A DNA stretch of 64,000 nucleotides from Juglans regia (Eukaryota; Streptophyta; Magnoliopsida; Fagales; Juglandaceae), in contig NC_049903.1 in assembly GCF_001411555.2 (NCBI RefSeq), positions 16,597,234-16,661,233 on the forward strand. The letters are read 5' to 3'. A program made the translations under genes and the position numbers. The notes beneath the pieces were generated by a model. That model saw only the letters and a program-made list of their open reading frames with translations. It did not search any database and was not told the DNA's origin. Each line of letters starts with the position of its first letter. The first letter of the stretch is position 1. Shown piece after piece: positions 33,452 to 46,789 of the stretch.

Positions 33452-36400
33452 ACTCTAGTGTGCGTTGGACATGGCGCTGTGAAAGCAAGGAGTTCCAAAC
33501 TGATGGAATTATTACGTATATATACATATCTATAAAAATTTAAAATGTTCATTACATCAAACCATTTAATATAAACATGCCAATTCTTACAGGGCAAAAC
33601 TGAATCAAGAGATTTACGAATAGAAGAAAACCACGATTTTGGCACCAACTGACTAAAAATATATTCTTGAGAGAGAAAAAAAATGTTGTCCCCAGTTCTC
33701 ACAAGACTTACAAAATTAGCTCCAAAGAATGGAAGTTCATAAAAAGATTACTTTGAATGTAAACGGTGGAACATTTTACAATGAAACAAACATGTCTCTC
33801 ATAGTCTCATTACTTTCAGCAGAACTACCTTCACTTTGGCACAAGTTTAGTCTACAACCTAAGAAATCAAAAGGCTGAAAGGCTGAAATAAACCTTTGAA
33901 TCTTTTGCTCGCTCTCTCTTCTGGTCCATCTAAATCACCAATATTGTCATGAAATTCCTGTGAGCCACAAAGGCATGCCAACATCATTAGACAGGAGTGC
34001 CAAACACAATCAAGGTGGGAGAAACATGCATTTGCAGTGACATACAAACAAAACATTTATTACGTATATTTCATTCCAAGAATTTATATTTTTCCATGAC
34101 TTACAAACAATTCAAATCTTCCAAGAAAACCGGCAGCTCGGTATGATTTCAATACAAACAAAGCACGTTTATCAAATGCAAGACTCCATAAACAAGTTTC
34201 CTTTAAACAGACTCTGTAAATCAAAGCGCATAATTCTTATAATTCTTGTCATCTTTGCAATTTACGATTTCAATATAGAGAAACAACACAAGCATATAAA
34301 ATTCAGACTTAACACCTCGTATAACAAATATAATATAATTAATTAGTGAACAATATACACATTGGCAAAAAATTGATGTTGCAACTTGAATTTAGCATGC
34401 CACTTTAAAGTCTTGATTCTGGTTCAAATTTTGTCACATCATAAAACAGAAAGTCACATATACCAAACCTGAACATTTATTTCCCAGCCACAGGAAATAA
34501 TCCTACCTTACATGGACTTTGGTACACCAGCACGTTTCAATGGCAGGGTTGTGTCTAGAGTTAGGGTCCATCTGCCCTCCAAATGCTTGGGTGCAGGAAA
34601 AGGCCAAATTTCAAACCTTTCCGAGTTACTTATTCAAACATAGCCCAGTGTTAAACAAAACATCAGCCTAGTGGCCTCTCTGGTCATTTTCATGTACCAA
34701 TTTTCTGTTGCAACCTCTACAGACAAAGGACCATGTTGAAACCATGTGCTTGGCACAGGTCAAGCAAGCATAATCTTCAATATATATGTGATACATATAA
34801 CCATGTTGTACAGGCTGCTGCAATCAACTCATTTAACTTATATTCACAGAGCCCAAAAACACAAAGCTTCAAACTGAAGACAAACTAAGAATGCCATGCA
34901 AAAGCAAATGTGACTTTATTCAAATAAACCCAAGGTATCAAATGTGATGTCTTTGCCATCTAGTTAAAAAGCTCAAATTGGACATCCAGTGGAGTAGAAT
35001 GCACTACCCAAGAAATTGGGGTAGAATAAGCATAGACAAAAAAATTTCTTTTATGTTCATTTTAAAATCCCACTAACAATAAACGAATAACTTATACACT
35101 GGGTGCTACTCAGACGAGCAATTAGTTCATAGACAATTATGTTTAAATAGAAAATTAAGAACATTTTCCCCTGGCAATGAATGTGAATACACAGTTTAAG
35201 CAAAATTTGATTCCAACAAATAGAGAAATCATTTCCCATCAGAATTTTTCTCTTCTTAAGCAAGCCCATATCAAAACACTCATCCACAAGAAATCAATCG
35301 CTGGGGACTGGAAAGATTACCGTATGTGTGGGCTGATTGAAGTATTGAAGTAGGAACGATGATGTGACAACAGTCCGAATTGGGCTGTGATGGGGTTAGC
35401 CGAGATGGAAATTGACGATGCCAATTAACATGGCACCGTCGAGCTTCGGCCGCCCATCCTCCGTGTGAAACTCTTCCTCAGTCGCCCGATCTTCTTCCAC
35501 AGTCCATCCTCCGTGCGAGCTTCGGCAACCTACAAAAATTCTTCATTAGAGAACATTACACCCAGATCTAAAAAAAAATCAACCCCTCCGATTTGAGTAG
35601 GAAGATTTCTAAGATTTCAAAATTTCTACAAAATACTAAAACACTATATATACACAAAAGGCAAACAAGAACAAAGCCAAAAACAAGAACACCCTCTGTG
35701 CACTGCTGTTACTGCTTCTTCTATCGTTCATTTGTATTTCCCTTAGCCTAGATTACATCACAAGGTGCAGACTATTAAAGAATGAGTATTGACAAATTTT
35801 GGATGATGAAATCCTCAAAAGCTTTATGAAACTCATAGATTAACCACTTGCATGAATTGTCATGAGATGTGGCAAACAGAAAATAAAAAATAAAACACCT
35901 TTAAGAAGTGAGAACAATTTTTGGGAATTGAGTTGTCTTTGCCTTTTGCTTTTAAATGCTTTTGGTATGCACTCAACATCATATATGTCCACAACTTCAA
36001 CAACCTAGAAGCCAAATTGCAAATAAATAATCATTGCACTTATGAAGGTACAAAAAGGTATGTAGGCAGCAACATGATAAGCTTAAAAGTAACTACAGAG
36101 AATGCTTACACTTTGGGAAGCATAAAGAGTAACAAGGCCGATAGGAACGAAGATGGTACCCATCAATAGAAATATAGAAATGGCCTGCATAAGAGATTCT
36201 CAACACCATAAACACACAAATTAGGATGAATAATAGATTATGAAAGTCAGAAGCAAATAGTAGCATTTGGGAAGTTACCCAGGCTGGTGATGTACTGGTT
36301 TACAAGCTGGGAGCTTCTGCTGTGTAAACTAATAGAAAGCTACAAAAATACCATATTGGGACTTATTATAAATTAACCTAGACTAAATTAAGAGCGAATA

Positions 36401-37900
36401 TGTTTATTAAAAAAATAATTGATAGTGTGCTAATGGGTTTTTTTATCAGAACATCACCTCTAAATTCCAAAAGCAATTAATAATACAAATTGGCAAAATA
36501 ACCTCAACTAATTATAGATTTTTTTTGTTCCCTATAAATTATAATTCACTTTCCTAAAACATTGGCCTCCACCCCTTCCCTTGCCGACCAAAACCGAAAG
36601 TTACATGCACAAAAGACTCGTAATCAAAAAATCAATCTCATCCCAAATGGCCAACAAAATACATCTAGTTGGCACCCCATAAGAACAAACAAGAAATTTC
36701 ACATCCAAGCAACTGGCAAACACAACCAAAAATTGTCCAAAGCAATGAAGAGAAATCCAACAACCAGATTCACATGGAACAAAAAAAAAAATGCAGAACA
36801 AAAAGAGAACAAGCAAGAAAAAAAATGAAATAAAAAAAAAACCACACAAGTTTTTCAATAAAAAAACAACAAGACGGCAAACAAAATCCAAACCATCCCA
36901 CAGATTCACATCCAACCAAGAGAAAATAAAAACAAAACCATAAAAACCATACCCAGACCATACCAACAATAAGAACAGAGAAGAGGAACCCAAAGATACA
37001 CCACTATGAGAGGAAGCTTTTCCTCGGTGTCTGACGTCCAAAATCCCTCTTATGGATACCGAAGACAAAGAAACCAAAACTTTCACTTCGAGAGGGTTTA
37101 AAACTAAAAAAGTCCCTCCAAGAGAGATCAAAACATCTTTAGCTTGCTTGTGCTAGTCTCTGAGCATCTAGTCTACTTACAAAAACCAAAAAAAAAAAAA
37201 AAACATTGAGACAAGCTATGAGAATCGAAAGCTCTAGGGGACGAATGAGAGAGAGGGAAGAACCACAATGTGAAGAATCGAAAGCCTTTGAGCAGATTCC
37301 CGTGGAGTAGGCTGCCCTAAAAAAAAAAAAAACTTCAGATCTCAAAGAATCATACATTCAGACTTAAAGAAGAAGAAAAAAAACTCAGATTAGAAGGAAA
37401 AAAAAAAAAAAACTCACCTTTCCAGATCAACCTTGTTCTTCGTTGGCTGACCTAGGCTGCAGTTTTCTTCATTTTCTTTGAGACCAAACACGGGAAACGT
37501 CTGTAGAGAGGAGATTTGAGAGACACGGTTGAAGAATCTTGAGGACAGAGAGAGAGAGATCTCTGGTTTCCGACGAAAAATATATTACAAAAGAGAGAGA
37601 GAGGTGTGAGAGAGTGAGTTTGAGGAGGGTCGAGGGTGAGAGAGAGTAGGTCTAAGTGTGTGATGGTTAGAGAAGCAGATGGAGGTTGAGGGTTATAAAG
37701 AATCGGTGAAAAACAGAGTTAGTTGAGAGAGAGTGAGAGAATATACAGAGGATTGAGAGAGAGGGAGAGAGTGGGAGGGGGAGAAGCTTCGAGAGAATAG
37801 ACCTTCCGTTTGATAGCAGTTAAAATAGAAATTTTCACTCCGTTAAAACAAGAATTTCCGTTTACAACCGTTAGATAGGCTCTTATATAATAGTATAGAT

Positions 37901-37949
37901 ATATATAAACCCAGGTGGGGGCGGTGCCCCACTTGGCACCCGCCTCTAG
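37901..37949 (+). mobile_element. 3' terminus of a second Helitron (plus orientation)
   Basis: A GC-rich hairpin, GGCGGTGCC (37920-37928) with GGCACCCGCC (37935-37944, one bulged C), is followed at once by CTAG (37946-37949) and a host T. This fits a Helitron 3' end. Its 5' TC end should lie to the left of 33008, probably near the Copia/hAT junction around 31.37 kb, but I could not find it. The 4.9-kb Helitron would then be nested within it. Confidence 0.65.
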
Positions 37950-38176
37950 TTTTTTTACTGGGTGGATCAAGTGTAGGTATTTGGCCCCTAGCCCTAATGG
38001 CTACTTAGCATGGGAATAAATTGAGTAGTCCAATTGAGATAATTAGTTCCATCAAGTTTGACAGAAACTAATGGTGTAATATCGGGCATACCGAATGTAA
38101 AATATGCAACATCATGGTGGAGGCCATAGCGGATCAAAAGAAGTGTGAGCCAATTATTGCTCTGATACCAAATCAA
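37950..38176 (-). pseudogene. Copia gag N-terminal relic and primer-binding site
   Basis: On the minus strand, TGGTATCAGAGC (38170-38159) is the initiator tRNA-Met primer-binding site of the Copia element. Downstream, the frame 38176-37994 includes ITPLVSVKLDGTNYLNWTTQ and FIPMLSSH, the N-terminal pattern of Copia gag. It then runs into the Helitron terminus. Confidence 0.82.
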
Positions 38177-39322
38177 AATAACAATAATGGTACCGGTTCA
38201 ATCAATACCAAATGGGGCATTCTCACTAAATATTTATAAAACTTTACATAAGTTGTTATATACTCGACATTAACTAATATTTATATATATATAAGGGGGG
38301 ATATTGTTATCCTGAGAAATTTTAGTCTACAAGGATTAAATTGTAGCAGTTTGAGTTTAAATTGAAGTTTGAGATGAGATGAGATGAGTTATAGTCCTCC
38401 AGTCATCATTAGTTTCTATGTTCTCAAATAAGTGATCACAAGGTTGTGCAACATGAGTTTGCATAGGAATGGTATATAGTTAACATCACAAGGTGATCAT
38501 GGAGAGAGGAGACGGAAGATGTTTAGCAACTAGCAAGGATTTGTGCACCTCTAAACTTTCAGAACTTAATTCGTTGCAATCAAACAATTTAGTGAAATTT
38601 GAGCCCAACTAATTGGTACAAGGCCCATATATATAGCTAGATTCCGTAATTTGTTGTCCAAATATTAATGGGTCCATATCATGGTACACAAGTGTTCATG
38701 ATGATAGTCATGCATGCAACTAGATAACCGAAAACCCAAGCACAGCATGATTAACTAATTGAACTACGCATGACTAGAAAGTCCCCAAACATGCATATAC
38801 ATACAACTAGAGGAGAATTAGAATTAATAACTTATATAGGAACTTGAAACCCAAGCATGCATCGATCTGTTAATATTTAAGGCTAAATTAATACCAATCC
38901 ACTAAATATTTTGGTTGGTATTCTTATCTTAAAGCTGGCTGATGATCATGATCATCAACGTCCTCATTGAACTGAATTTTGTTGCTCATGAAACTAAGCC
39001 TCAGGCCCATGACTCATGAAATTATCCAGATGCGTTGTCTTTCTAAATTGGATGGATGCTATGAAGAGGAGTTCCAAGCATTAATTAGGTGTTATATATA
39101 TATAGATCAGTGTTAACACATATATATAAATAAAACTTGTATATTCCTAAGCTCATTAATGATCATCTGCATCGATCCAAAAATATGTCAGTTCAATATT
39201 CAGGGAATCGAATACGAATCTGATCCTCAGCCGACAATAAATACAAGGAGTATTCCCTCTCACTAGTACAGTCGAGACAATCTGGCCTATATTTATATTT
39301 ATATATATATATATATATATAT

Positions 39323-39575
39323 AGAACCGTGCTACAGCCCCAGCTCCCTCTCCCGCTCTCAGTTCCGCTCAGTGTAAAATGTAGTGTTTTTTTATTTTAT
39401 TTTTTTATATATATATTTTTTTAACACTATAAAATATTTTTTAAAAAAATAAAAAAATTATAATATCATTAAAAAATACTTACTTAATCATTAAGTAAAA
39501 AAAAATATATTAAAAAAATAAAAAAAAAATATAGCGGGACCGAGAGCGGGACCGAGAGTGGTGAGAGTAGCATTA

Positions 39576-39578
<3 letters not shown>
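39323..39578. mobile_element. MITE family M3, copy 1
   Basis: The centre carries TACTTACTTAATCATTAAGT in an A-rich block, shared with 59778-60016. The termini are GC-richer inverted sequences (AACCGTGCTACAGCCCCAGC left; GTGGTGAGAGTAGCATTATT right). No coding capacity. Confidence 0.7.

Positions 39579-39613
<35 letters not shown>
39579..39613. repeat. (AT)n microsatellite
   Basis: Run of about 17 AT units directly after the MITE. Confidence 0.95.
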
Positions 39614-39618
<5 letters not shown>

Positions 39619-39721
39619 CTGTACTTGATAAAATTAATTTACATGTGCTGTAAAATCTGAAAATATCATCCAGTACCTCACGTTCATATATATATGCTTC
39701 TCAAAGTTCTCATAAAAATAC

Positions 39722-39723
<2 letters not shown>

Positions 39724-39756
<33 letters not shown>
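39724..39756. repeat. (AT)n microsatellite
   Basis: Run of about 16 AT units. Confidence 0.95.
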
Positions 39757-39760
<4 letters not shown>

Positions 39761-41758
39761 GAGACCAAGTTGCATTAATTCCCAAACCATAATCATTAAG
39801 CTGATCTGTAAAATATAGACCTAGACTCCAAATTAATAATTAGGAGATGTATGAGATAATATCCCAAAGCTAGGGAATCTCAGATTAACCTAATTAATTA
39901 TAAATTGCTAGCTAATTAAGTAGCTATATTCAAAGGGAGAAGTTAATTAATTAGCTAATAACCTTTCACATGAATATTTAAAAACAAAATGTACATGAGA
40001 CTGTTCTATATTAATAAACTAAAGGTCACATTAATTTATTGTTATATGGAAAATGCTAAATACTGATGATCAGTAGTACGTACTTACAGTCATTTTCATC
40101 TGACTGATCTAATTCTAACGATACGATATATATTATCCATCAATTATTGAATTTTTCACTTTAAAAATAAGATTTGATTTAATTGGTTTATGAATATTGT
40201 CACATCAATACAACCAAATGAAAAATAAAATTATAATATACATCAATATAATGGTTTATCTTTATATATCAAAGTGCCGACTGAAATCAAATTTAAGACC
40301 TAGACGGTTTATAAATTAATTTGTAGATGCTGACTTGATCAATTCATGTGGCCACTCATGCTATATTTAATTTATATATACTTACTGGTCCCACATTAAT
40401 TATATATATATATAGCATATTATTGAAGGTACATACAGTACTAGTAAAATTATATATATATATATATATATAATAGTACTCATCATGATATACAGATAAT
40501 TAACCTCAACATGAAAGAATAAAATACAAATGTTAATAGGGCTTTAATAAAGGGATTTTGTGATAATTTGCTGCAATTACAAACAAAAATTAATTAAAAT
40601 ATGGCTAAAGTGAGATGATAATGATTGTGATATTTCACTAATAAAATAAGACAAAGAACGTACTATTGCTCACTTGATATCAACAAGAAATTAGCTAGCT
40701 AGTGGTTTGTGTGGAAAACTGACTTTCATATATGTTTTCTTTCCCTAGCTAGCAGCTAGTATTAATGAAAGCAATTAGCTTGCACATTTTTATTTTTTCC
40801 GGTTTAGGATATTAAGAACAGGTCAAAGTACTAAATTAGTAAAAAAAAAAAAAAAAATTAACAGAAATCACCACGAGTACTACTACTACTAGTACTTTGA
40901 TCTTTGTCAACAGATCAGAGCTGGACTCGTACGTACTACGTGCTATATATATATATATATAATGATATATGCATGCAAACATTATATATACTTATGACTA
41001 ATTATTTTCTGAAAACATGAAATTATGATGTTTTATGTGCATCTGAGTCTTAGGATTTGAGAAAAGAAAGATCATGTTTTATCGCCACAGCTAGGTTGTT
41101 TTTTTTTAGAGAGAAAAAGAGAGAGTAAATGGTCTCTAAAGCTTTTATGTTTGTCATCAATTATAACTGGCATTCTTTCTTTTCAAAATCATGACAACAG
41201 TCACTCCCATAAACCCAATTGCACTCAAAATTCCTTTAAATGCATAATGAGTCTTATTTCAATCAATCGAGAATGAGAAGTAGAGGGAGACCCATTTGAG
41301 AACAACTTTGGACTGTTCTTTTTCCTCACTTTGAAGTGACTTCAGTTGAAAGGGTATTGATAATTTGATTTAAAGTTGATGGATTTGACAGAACTTAGGG
41401 TCACTATTTCCCATTAAATTTAGTTAAAGTTACCTCAGCTACCAGCGGAGGCATATGACTCCCAATGTTACAAGGGCGATGTTTGGACAAGTGTTAAAAG
41501 CCAACACCTAGTTTCTGGCACAGGTTTCAATTTCCACGCGTATTGGCATTCCTTAAAATATATATATGTATATATACACACACACAATATGAAATCCCAC
41601 CTTTAGCTGCGAAAAAACCTGTTACTTGATGCAACGTGACTTTATCCAAACTCAAAAACCAGTGTTCCATTTTTTTTGTTTGCCTGTTGTGTAGTTAAAG
41701 ATATATAGACACTTACAAAACTAAAATCAAACCCATGCAATTGTCTATATTTCTTTAG

Positions 41759-41763
<5 letters not shown>

Positions 41764-41797
<34 letters not shown>
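41764..41797. repeat. (TA)n microsatellite
   Basis: Run of about 17 TA units. Confidence 0.95.
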
Positions 41798-41803
<6 letters not shown>

Positions 41804-43597
41804 CATAGGAGGAGCTAGCTAGGAGAAGACATCGATCGAATATTAATTTCATGTGTTACTAAAGGCTGGGCTAGCTAGCTAGTGATCATGAGCTCTAAAG
41901 ACTAGAACTCTTTTAAGAAAAAAGTTCGATCTGTACACACGATCAAGGTCGAGGTTGCAGAAGTACTACAGTACTCCTTTCAAAGATAAATCCGATAACA
42001 TGGAAAAAAAAAATTAATTAAAGATTGTTCTTTTATTCATACTGATCATGATCTTATGATTTATTAATTGTCCTCTCCATTTCCCCCTCCGATCATCTCA
42101 AAATACAGATCAGTATGGATGGAAAAGGGAGTCCTCAAGGACTAGCTTGCCTAACTAGCTAGTTATATATATATATATGGTGTTTTAGGATCATAAAGTC
42201 ATATATACAATTAGTTTCTCGTATTAATTCACGATGCATGCAGTCTTTTAATTCTTTTAAATAAAGAAGATTTCTGAAAATTAAACGTAAAGATTTTTTA
42301 AGCGATTATTAGTACTAAAAGCTAGCAGAAGTACTACTGTTAATTATTAATTATGTCCTCTATTCTATAATGAAACTGATCATTACGGTGCATACATATA
42401 GACCTTGAAAAAAATCAAACAGCTGAGGGAAATCACTTTCACTGAGAATCTGAGAAACACGTTTCCAAACAGTAAACAGGCCGCTAGTCCATCAATCTCC
42501 TTGAAGTTTCCTGTTGAAGGCACAATTTCAACACACCCGTGATCAATTCCCTCCTCTCGTTAATTTATAAGCAACTAGCGAGAACCTAGTACACTTTTGG
42601 CGGTTCGTAGTTGTTCTTGTATATGTGTGTTGAAAAACCTCTTCCATGAATATGGTTTTGATTCTTGCAAAACTAGGCTCGCAGTCGCAGCTAGGCATGC
42701 AGAAATAATAATGCATGCACAGGTTACCATTCACATGCAGAAATATTAAATGCCAACCTCCTTTTAGCTGGACTAATACTATTTAAAAATATGCAGAGAG
42801 CAGCTAGGGTGATGAACATAGAAAATAAGGCTGAATGGTAATTCCATTTTCTCGTAAACAATCACCGTAATTTATAAAAACTAGAACACTGGAATTAAAA
42901 ATAGAAAACAAATACAAGTTGCACGGATAATATAAGAAACAGAAAGCTGAGGAACCCAAAGCATGTAGTTTCTCTCTCCTTTATACATCCCTAGAGAAGA
43001 CTGATAAGAAAAGTCCAAGCTTTTCTAGTAATCTGTTTCCTGTATATATATATATTTTTGTCATCTTTCGATTATTTCTACCAAGCAATTAAAGCATGGC
43101 TTTAATTTTCTTTTGTTTTTAAGACAACCCACCCACAAAACCAGAGCGTGGGCTTCGCAATTGATAATTTTTCCCACTTCAAAAGATGAAAGGCAAAGTC
43201 CCATCTTTATATCAATCTCCTCACCGAGCTTTCCAGTCATGTCTCTGATGGATGTACTTGTTTACACTGTAGAAACCTTCTGTTCCTCAGCTTTCTGTCC
43301 CATCCACCAATATTCCAAAAGGAATGTGGGACTCAAGGTTTTGCTCCCAATGAACCAGCACTGTCTTTTACTCCTTTTCCTAATCCCCAAACCGTTCTGG
43401 TAAATAACAAGAGAAAAAGGTAGAAGAAAAGTGGTAGAAATCTCTCCCGCTACCCCCACCCTCAACAGGAAAAATATTCAAACCAGAAGCTTTAAGGGCT
43501 GCTTATACCAGACCTTGAATATAGAAGAAGTGCACCATATAAACTAAAAAATGAGTCTTTAGTGGGGAAATTGCTCTGTATCGTTTCAAATGCCTTG

Positions 43598-46500
43598 TTA
43601 TAAACCCCTATTCTTAGCTTCTCCAAAAGAGTTGGTGCCGCCGTCCCCTGGCCAGTCAAAGAGACTGAATGGATCCATGCCCTTACTATCTTTCTGAGCA
43701 TGATCTCCCGCAAACCCTTGAGAAAACAAGAGATCTAAAGGGTCAGCCTCAATTTCTTCTAACTCAGCGAAGAAGTCCTGATCAGATTGGAGGTTTGACC
43801 CCGGCATTGTCGGCCTGTAAGAAAACTCTTCAGCAGTACTGAATTCTCCGTCATCAATCTCCAGCACTTGCTTCTCCACCTCGTCAAGCTCTTCCTTGAC
43901 TGATGCACTTGTTGTCGAGCTGCCGCAGACAATCGGAGATACGTGGTCGTCAATGCTGCTCTCCTTCTGTTCTTCTTTCGGGCTTGTTGGCTTCTGGGAC
44001 TGGGCTCCTTGGAAGTTTCTCGAAGCAGCATTGCTCTTCGATGGTTGGGACCGGGTCGAGCCTGCAAGGGCATTCCTCTGAGTTGGCCATGGATGATTGT
44101 GCTCAGATGTGTAGGTAATCACCAACATGTTGGGATCAGTCCGGCTGCGCTCGACTTGTTTCCTGGCCGAACATCCCTTCGAGCTGCTGCATCTATAATA
44201 GCCCCTGTATAGTATCAAAAAAAGTAAATATATATACATGAAGTTGATTTGTATAAAATAAGAAGTCATGTACACGTACATATATACAAGTTGATGAGCA
44301 ACATGATGCATGTTATTGTAATAATATTAATTTTCACGTAACAATATTAACAGTTAATCATGATCCTATTTACTTTAAAGTTGTCGATCGATCCTGTTTG
44401 GCCTGTTAATCATTTCGGATTGGATAATAATTACTAGATCCAAAATAATCAAACTCCACTGAAATATTTGCCGCTATATACACCCACATGTAAGCTGTAT
44501 ATCTGACTTTGAAAATGGATTCTCTATTTCTTTATAATATAATAGGATATTCACATTTCAAAACCGAATAGTAAACATTATATATTATTATAAACTCCTT
44601 CTGCCAACAAAAAACAAAAATAAGAGACTTATATAAAAGACTAGCTAGCTTGTAAGATTGACTGGATATCATAAACTAAGAAACCAAAACAAAACAGCTA
44701 TTTTTACTGAAATAACATATATAATAGAAAAAATATAGTGTTAGAGCTCGTGCTGGCCGGTTGATTAAGTCCGATCCAATAACGAAGGAAACATTCGAAA
44801 GAGCCTGAAATTCTAAACCTAAAGTTCAAAGATGCATGCCAGCGGTTTTGTTTACTACTCGTTTTGGGGGAAACAGAAGTAAACGAAACTGATAGCTAGG
44901 GTTGGTTAATTTGGAGATAGTCAATTAATGGCAATGGAAGTGTTTGAGGTTTGTCAGTTTTCAAGGATCGAAGCTTTTGTGGGGATTCAGAAGGTTCTTT
45001 GCAGTGTCTTTATTATATGTTGTATCACTTTGATTATATTAATGCAGACAAAATAAGATTAAGCAAAGAAGCAGAAGTAATAATGTGATCTGTCAGTGAA
45101 AGATACAAATTGCAGCCTTGGCAGAAGTTTTATCTTAAACGAACTTTCCGTTATCAAGAATATGAATAACTGAATGAACTTAATATTTCACCTTGGATAT
45201 GGAGAACCTTTAATGGGTTTCTGACCGTACTTTCTCCAAGCCCACAGATCAGATGGAACTACTTCTCCGGTAGGCCTGCTGTTTACAGCAGCTGGCGCTG
45301 GAATGCAAACCACCTTCTTTGCCTGGCTCTTCCTGCGTATATGTGTATATATATTTTCATCCAAGTTTATGTTTGTTTGCTATACTTTTTCAAGCAACTG
45401 TAAATGATCATGACATCAGTGAATAGAATAAGAGGAAGATCATGATGTGTATATATATATATGGTGAAGCTGATAGAATTTTGAATGATTAAAGCAGTAG
45501 AGAGGATTTGAAGAAACTTAAATAGTTGTCATGATCTTTTCCCGGAGCAAATTAATTAAAATGTTTCAATTGATCTCCTAGCTACCTTTTGGCAGCAATT
45601 TGATGTTTTTTGGATTATTTTCTTTAATAAAGCTGAAAGGGACGGTATTATTCTAAAGGCAGCCCAAATACCAATCAAAACGCAGCTAACCTCTCAAGTG
45701 TGTTAGGGAAGACGAGTGGTTTGAGATAACAACATTAAAGCTAAGTCTACGATGAATATCAGTGTGACACCACCAAAACTAAGCCTACTTTTTCAGGTCG
45801 ATCAATACTACACATCAAAGATAACATGTTTTTTGTTGGTAATGTTGACAGTGGGAAATCCCATCTGAAAATCTTCTCGAGCACCACAAGCAAGACAGGA
45901 TAAAATCAACCTTAAAATGACAATATGGACAGTTAAAGCATGTAATCCTTATTCAGATCTTTGCCTTGACTTGATGATCATGACCACCCAAGTTCCCAAA
46001 GAACGAAAACCAAACTTCCAGCTCTCTGGTCCAACTTGTGAAATCTTTTGTATCCAAAAATAAAATTGAACAAGGATTTAATAAGTACTAAAATAGCATC
46101 AAATTCAACTCTTTTAGAGTTAATTCATGGAAGAAACCCTGAGCTAGCTGGATAAGATTAAATACTCACCTTCTCTTAATACCCGGATTCCTCGGGGACG
46201 AGATCTGCACCCCGGTGTTGTCGATAAAGCAACCGTTGGGGCTGTTTGCAGTAATCATGTCGCCTGCAATCATGGCAGACGCCTTAATTCCCCTGGGAGA
46301 AGCCGCCGCTGCCATCACCGGCGAACCACATGGGGAGACAGGCAATTTTGCATTAGGAGAGATCTGAAGCATCCGTGAGAATATATTGCAAGGCCTTTTC
46401 ATCTCATCTTCAAGATAATTGCTCGGAGCTAGAATCGTACTCGTACTACCACCGCCAACACCAACAACAGCACCAGTAGTATTTCCTCCATTAAAACCAC

Positions 46501-46789
46501 CCGTGTCCTCCACACTAGCAGCTGTACTGCTGCCCATCATTTCAGCAGAACTGGTGCTGCTGAAGAAGCTGGAACCTGATACATCGAGCTCGTTAAGAAG
46601 CGGATCTCGCATGTAGGAGAATGGATCGCCGAAATTATCCCTAGGCTCTTCGACAACGGACAAAAAATTCATGGGATCGGAAGGGAAGCGCCAGCCGGGA
46701 CTGGGTTCGGAAGCGCCTGCAGCTCCAGTGCCATATGCTCCCCCGCTAGCTCGGACTATGTCAGTCAAATCACCTTGATAATTCTCCAT
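43598..46789 (-). CDS. WRKY14/35-like: WRKY transcription factor, group IIe, three exons
   Basis: Exons 46170-46789, 45192-45332 and 43598-44204 splice in phase with GT-AG introns to a 455-residue protein. The WRKY domain has WRKYGQK (residues 239-245) and a C-x5-C-x23-HNH zinc site (Cys259, Cys265, His289, His291). The intron falls in the Arg codon of SPYPR|GYYRC, the classical position. LAGSTR after the domain marks group IIe. The N-terminus [13 protein letters not shown] and the acidic C-terminus ([35 protein letters not shown]) match my memory of Arabidopsis WRKY14 and WRKY35. The basic KRRKSQAKK just before the domain could be a nuclear signal. WRKY factors bind W-box DNA in the nucleus. 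An in-frame ATG at 46816 would add nine residues. Its target genes cannot be inferred. Confidence 0.96.

Larger units (their letters stand above)
33008..37899 (-). mobile_element. Non-autonomous Helitron, 4.9 kb, with captured gene fragments
   Basis: On the minus strand the 5' end is TCTATACTATTATATAAGAG (from 37899). The 3' end is CTAG (33011-33008), preceded by a 7-bp perfect hairpin AACGTGC/GCACGTT (33020-33036) and an 8-nt spacer. The host bases are A before TC and T after CTAG, the exact Helitron insertion rule. No Rep or helicase domain is visible, so it is non-autonomous. It carries a receptor-kinase fragment (plus strand, 33092-33370). It also has exon-like pieces at about 33985-33890 (minus; EFHDNIGDLDGPEERASKRF framed by AG and GT) and a GC-richer block at 35400-35530. 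Other open frames (36601-37131) are low-complexity. Confidence 0.85.
19115..38180 (-). mobile_element. Ty1/Copia retrotransposon, inactive, split by nested insertions
   Basis: On the minus strand the pieces come in Copia order: primer-binding site and gag start near 38.2-37.95 kb, integrase at 31.4-31.1 and 28.1-27.6 kb, reverse transcriptase at 20.3-19.7 kb, and RNase H at 19.7-19.1 kb. The intervening DNA is younger insertions: LTR element 20517-27622, solo LTR 28132-31069, and a hAT/Helitron block from about 31.37 to 37.95 kb. Removing the first two at their target duplications joins Copia text directly. Most of gag and protease is missing. The 3' LTR is not found, and the 5' LTR to the right of 38180 cannot be bounded. 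Confidence 0.85.
38181..43597. other. AT-rich intergenic DNA with microsatellites
   Basis: The first few hundred bases may include the Copia 5' LTR. Otherwise this holds (TA)n tracts (39300-39322, 39579-39613, 39724-39756, about 40450-40472, about 41764-41797), short GATGA repeats (38369-38391), and one MITE (39323-39578). No open frame here has a recognisable domain. The last part probably contains the 3' UTR of the WRKY gene. Confidence 0.7.

Noticed and set aside
36601..37131. 176-codon hydrophobic frame inside the Helitron
   Set aside because: It is very rich in Phe, Leu and Gly from A/C-rich complementary sequence and has no recognised family. It is more likely composition than a membrane protein gene.
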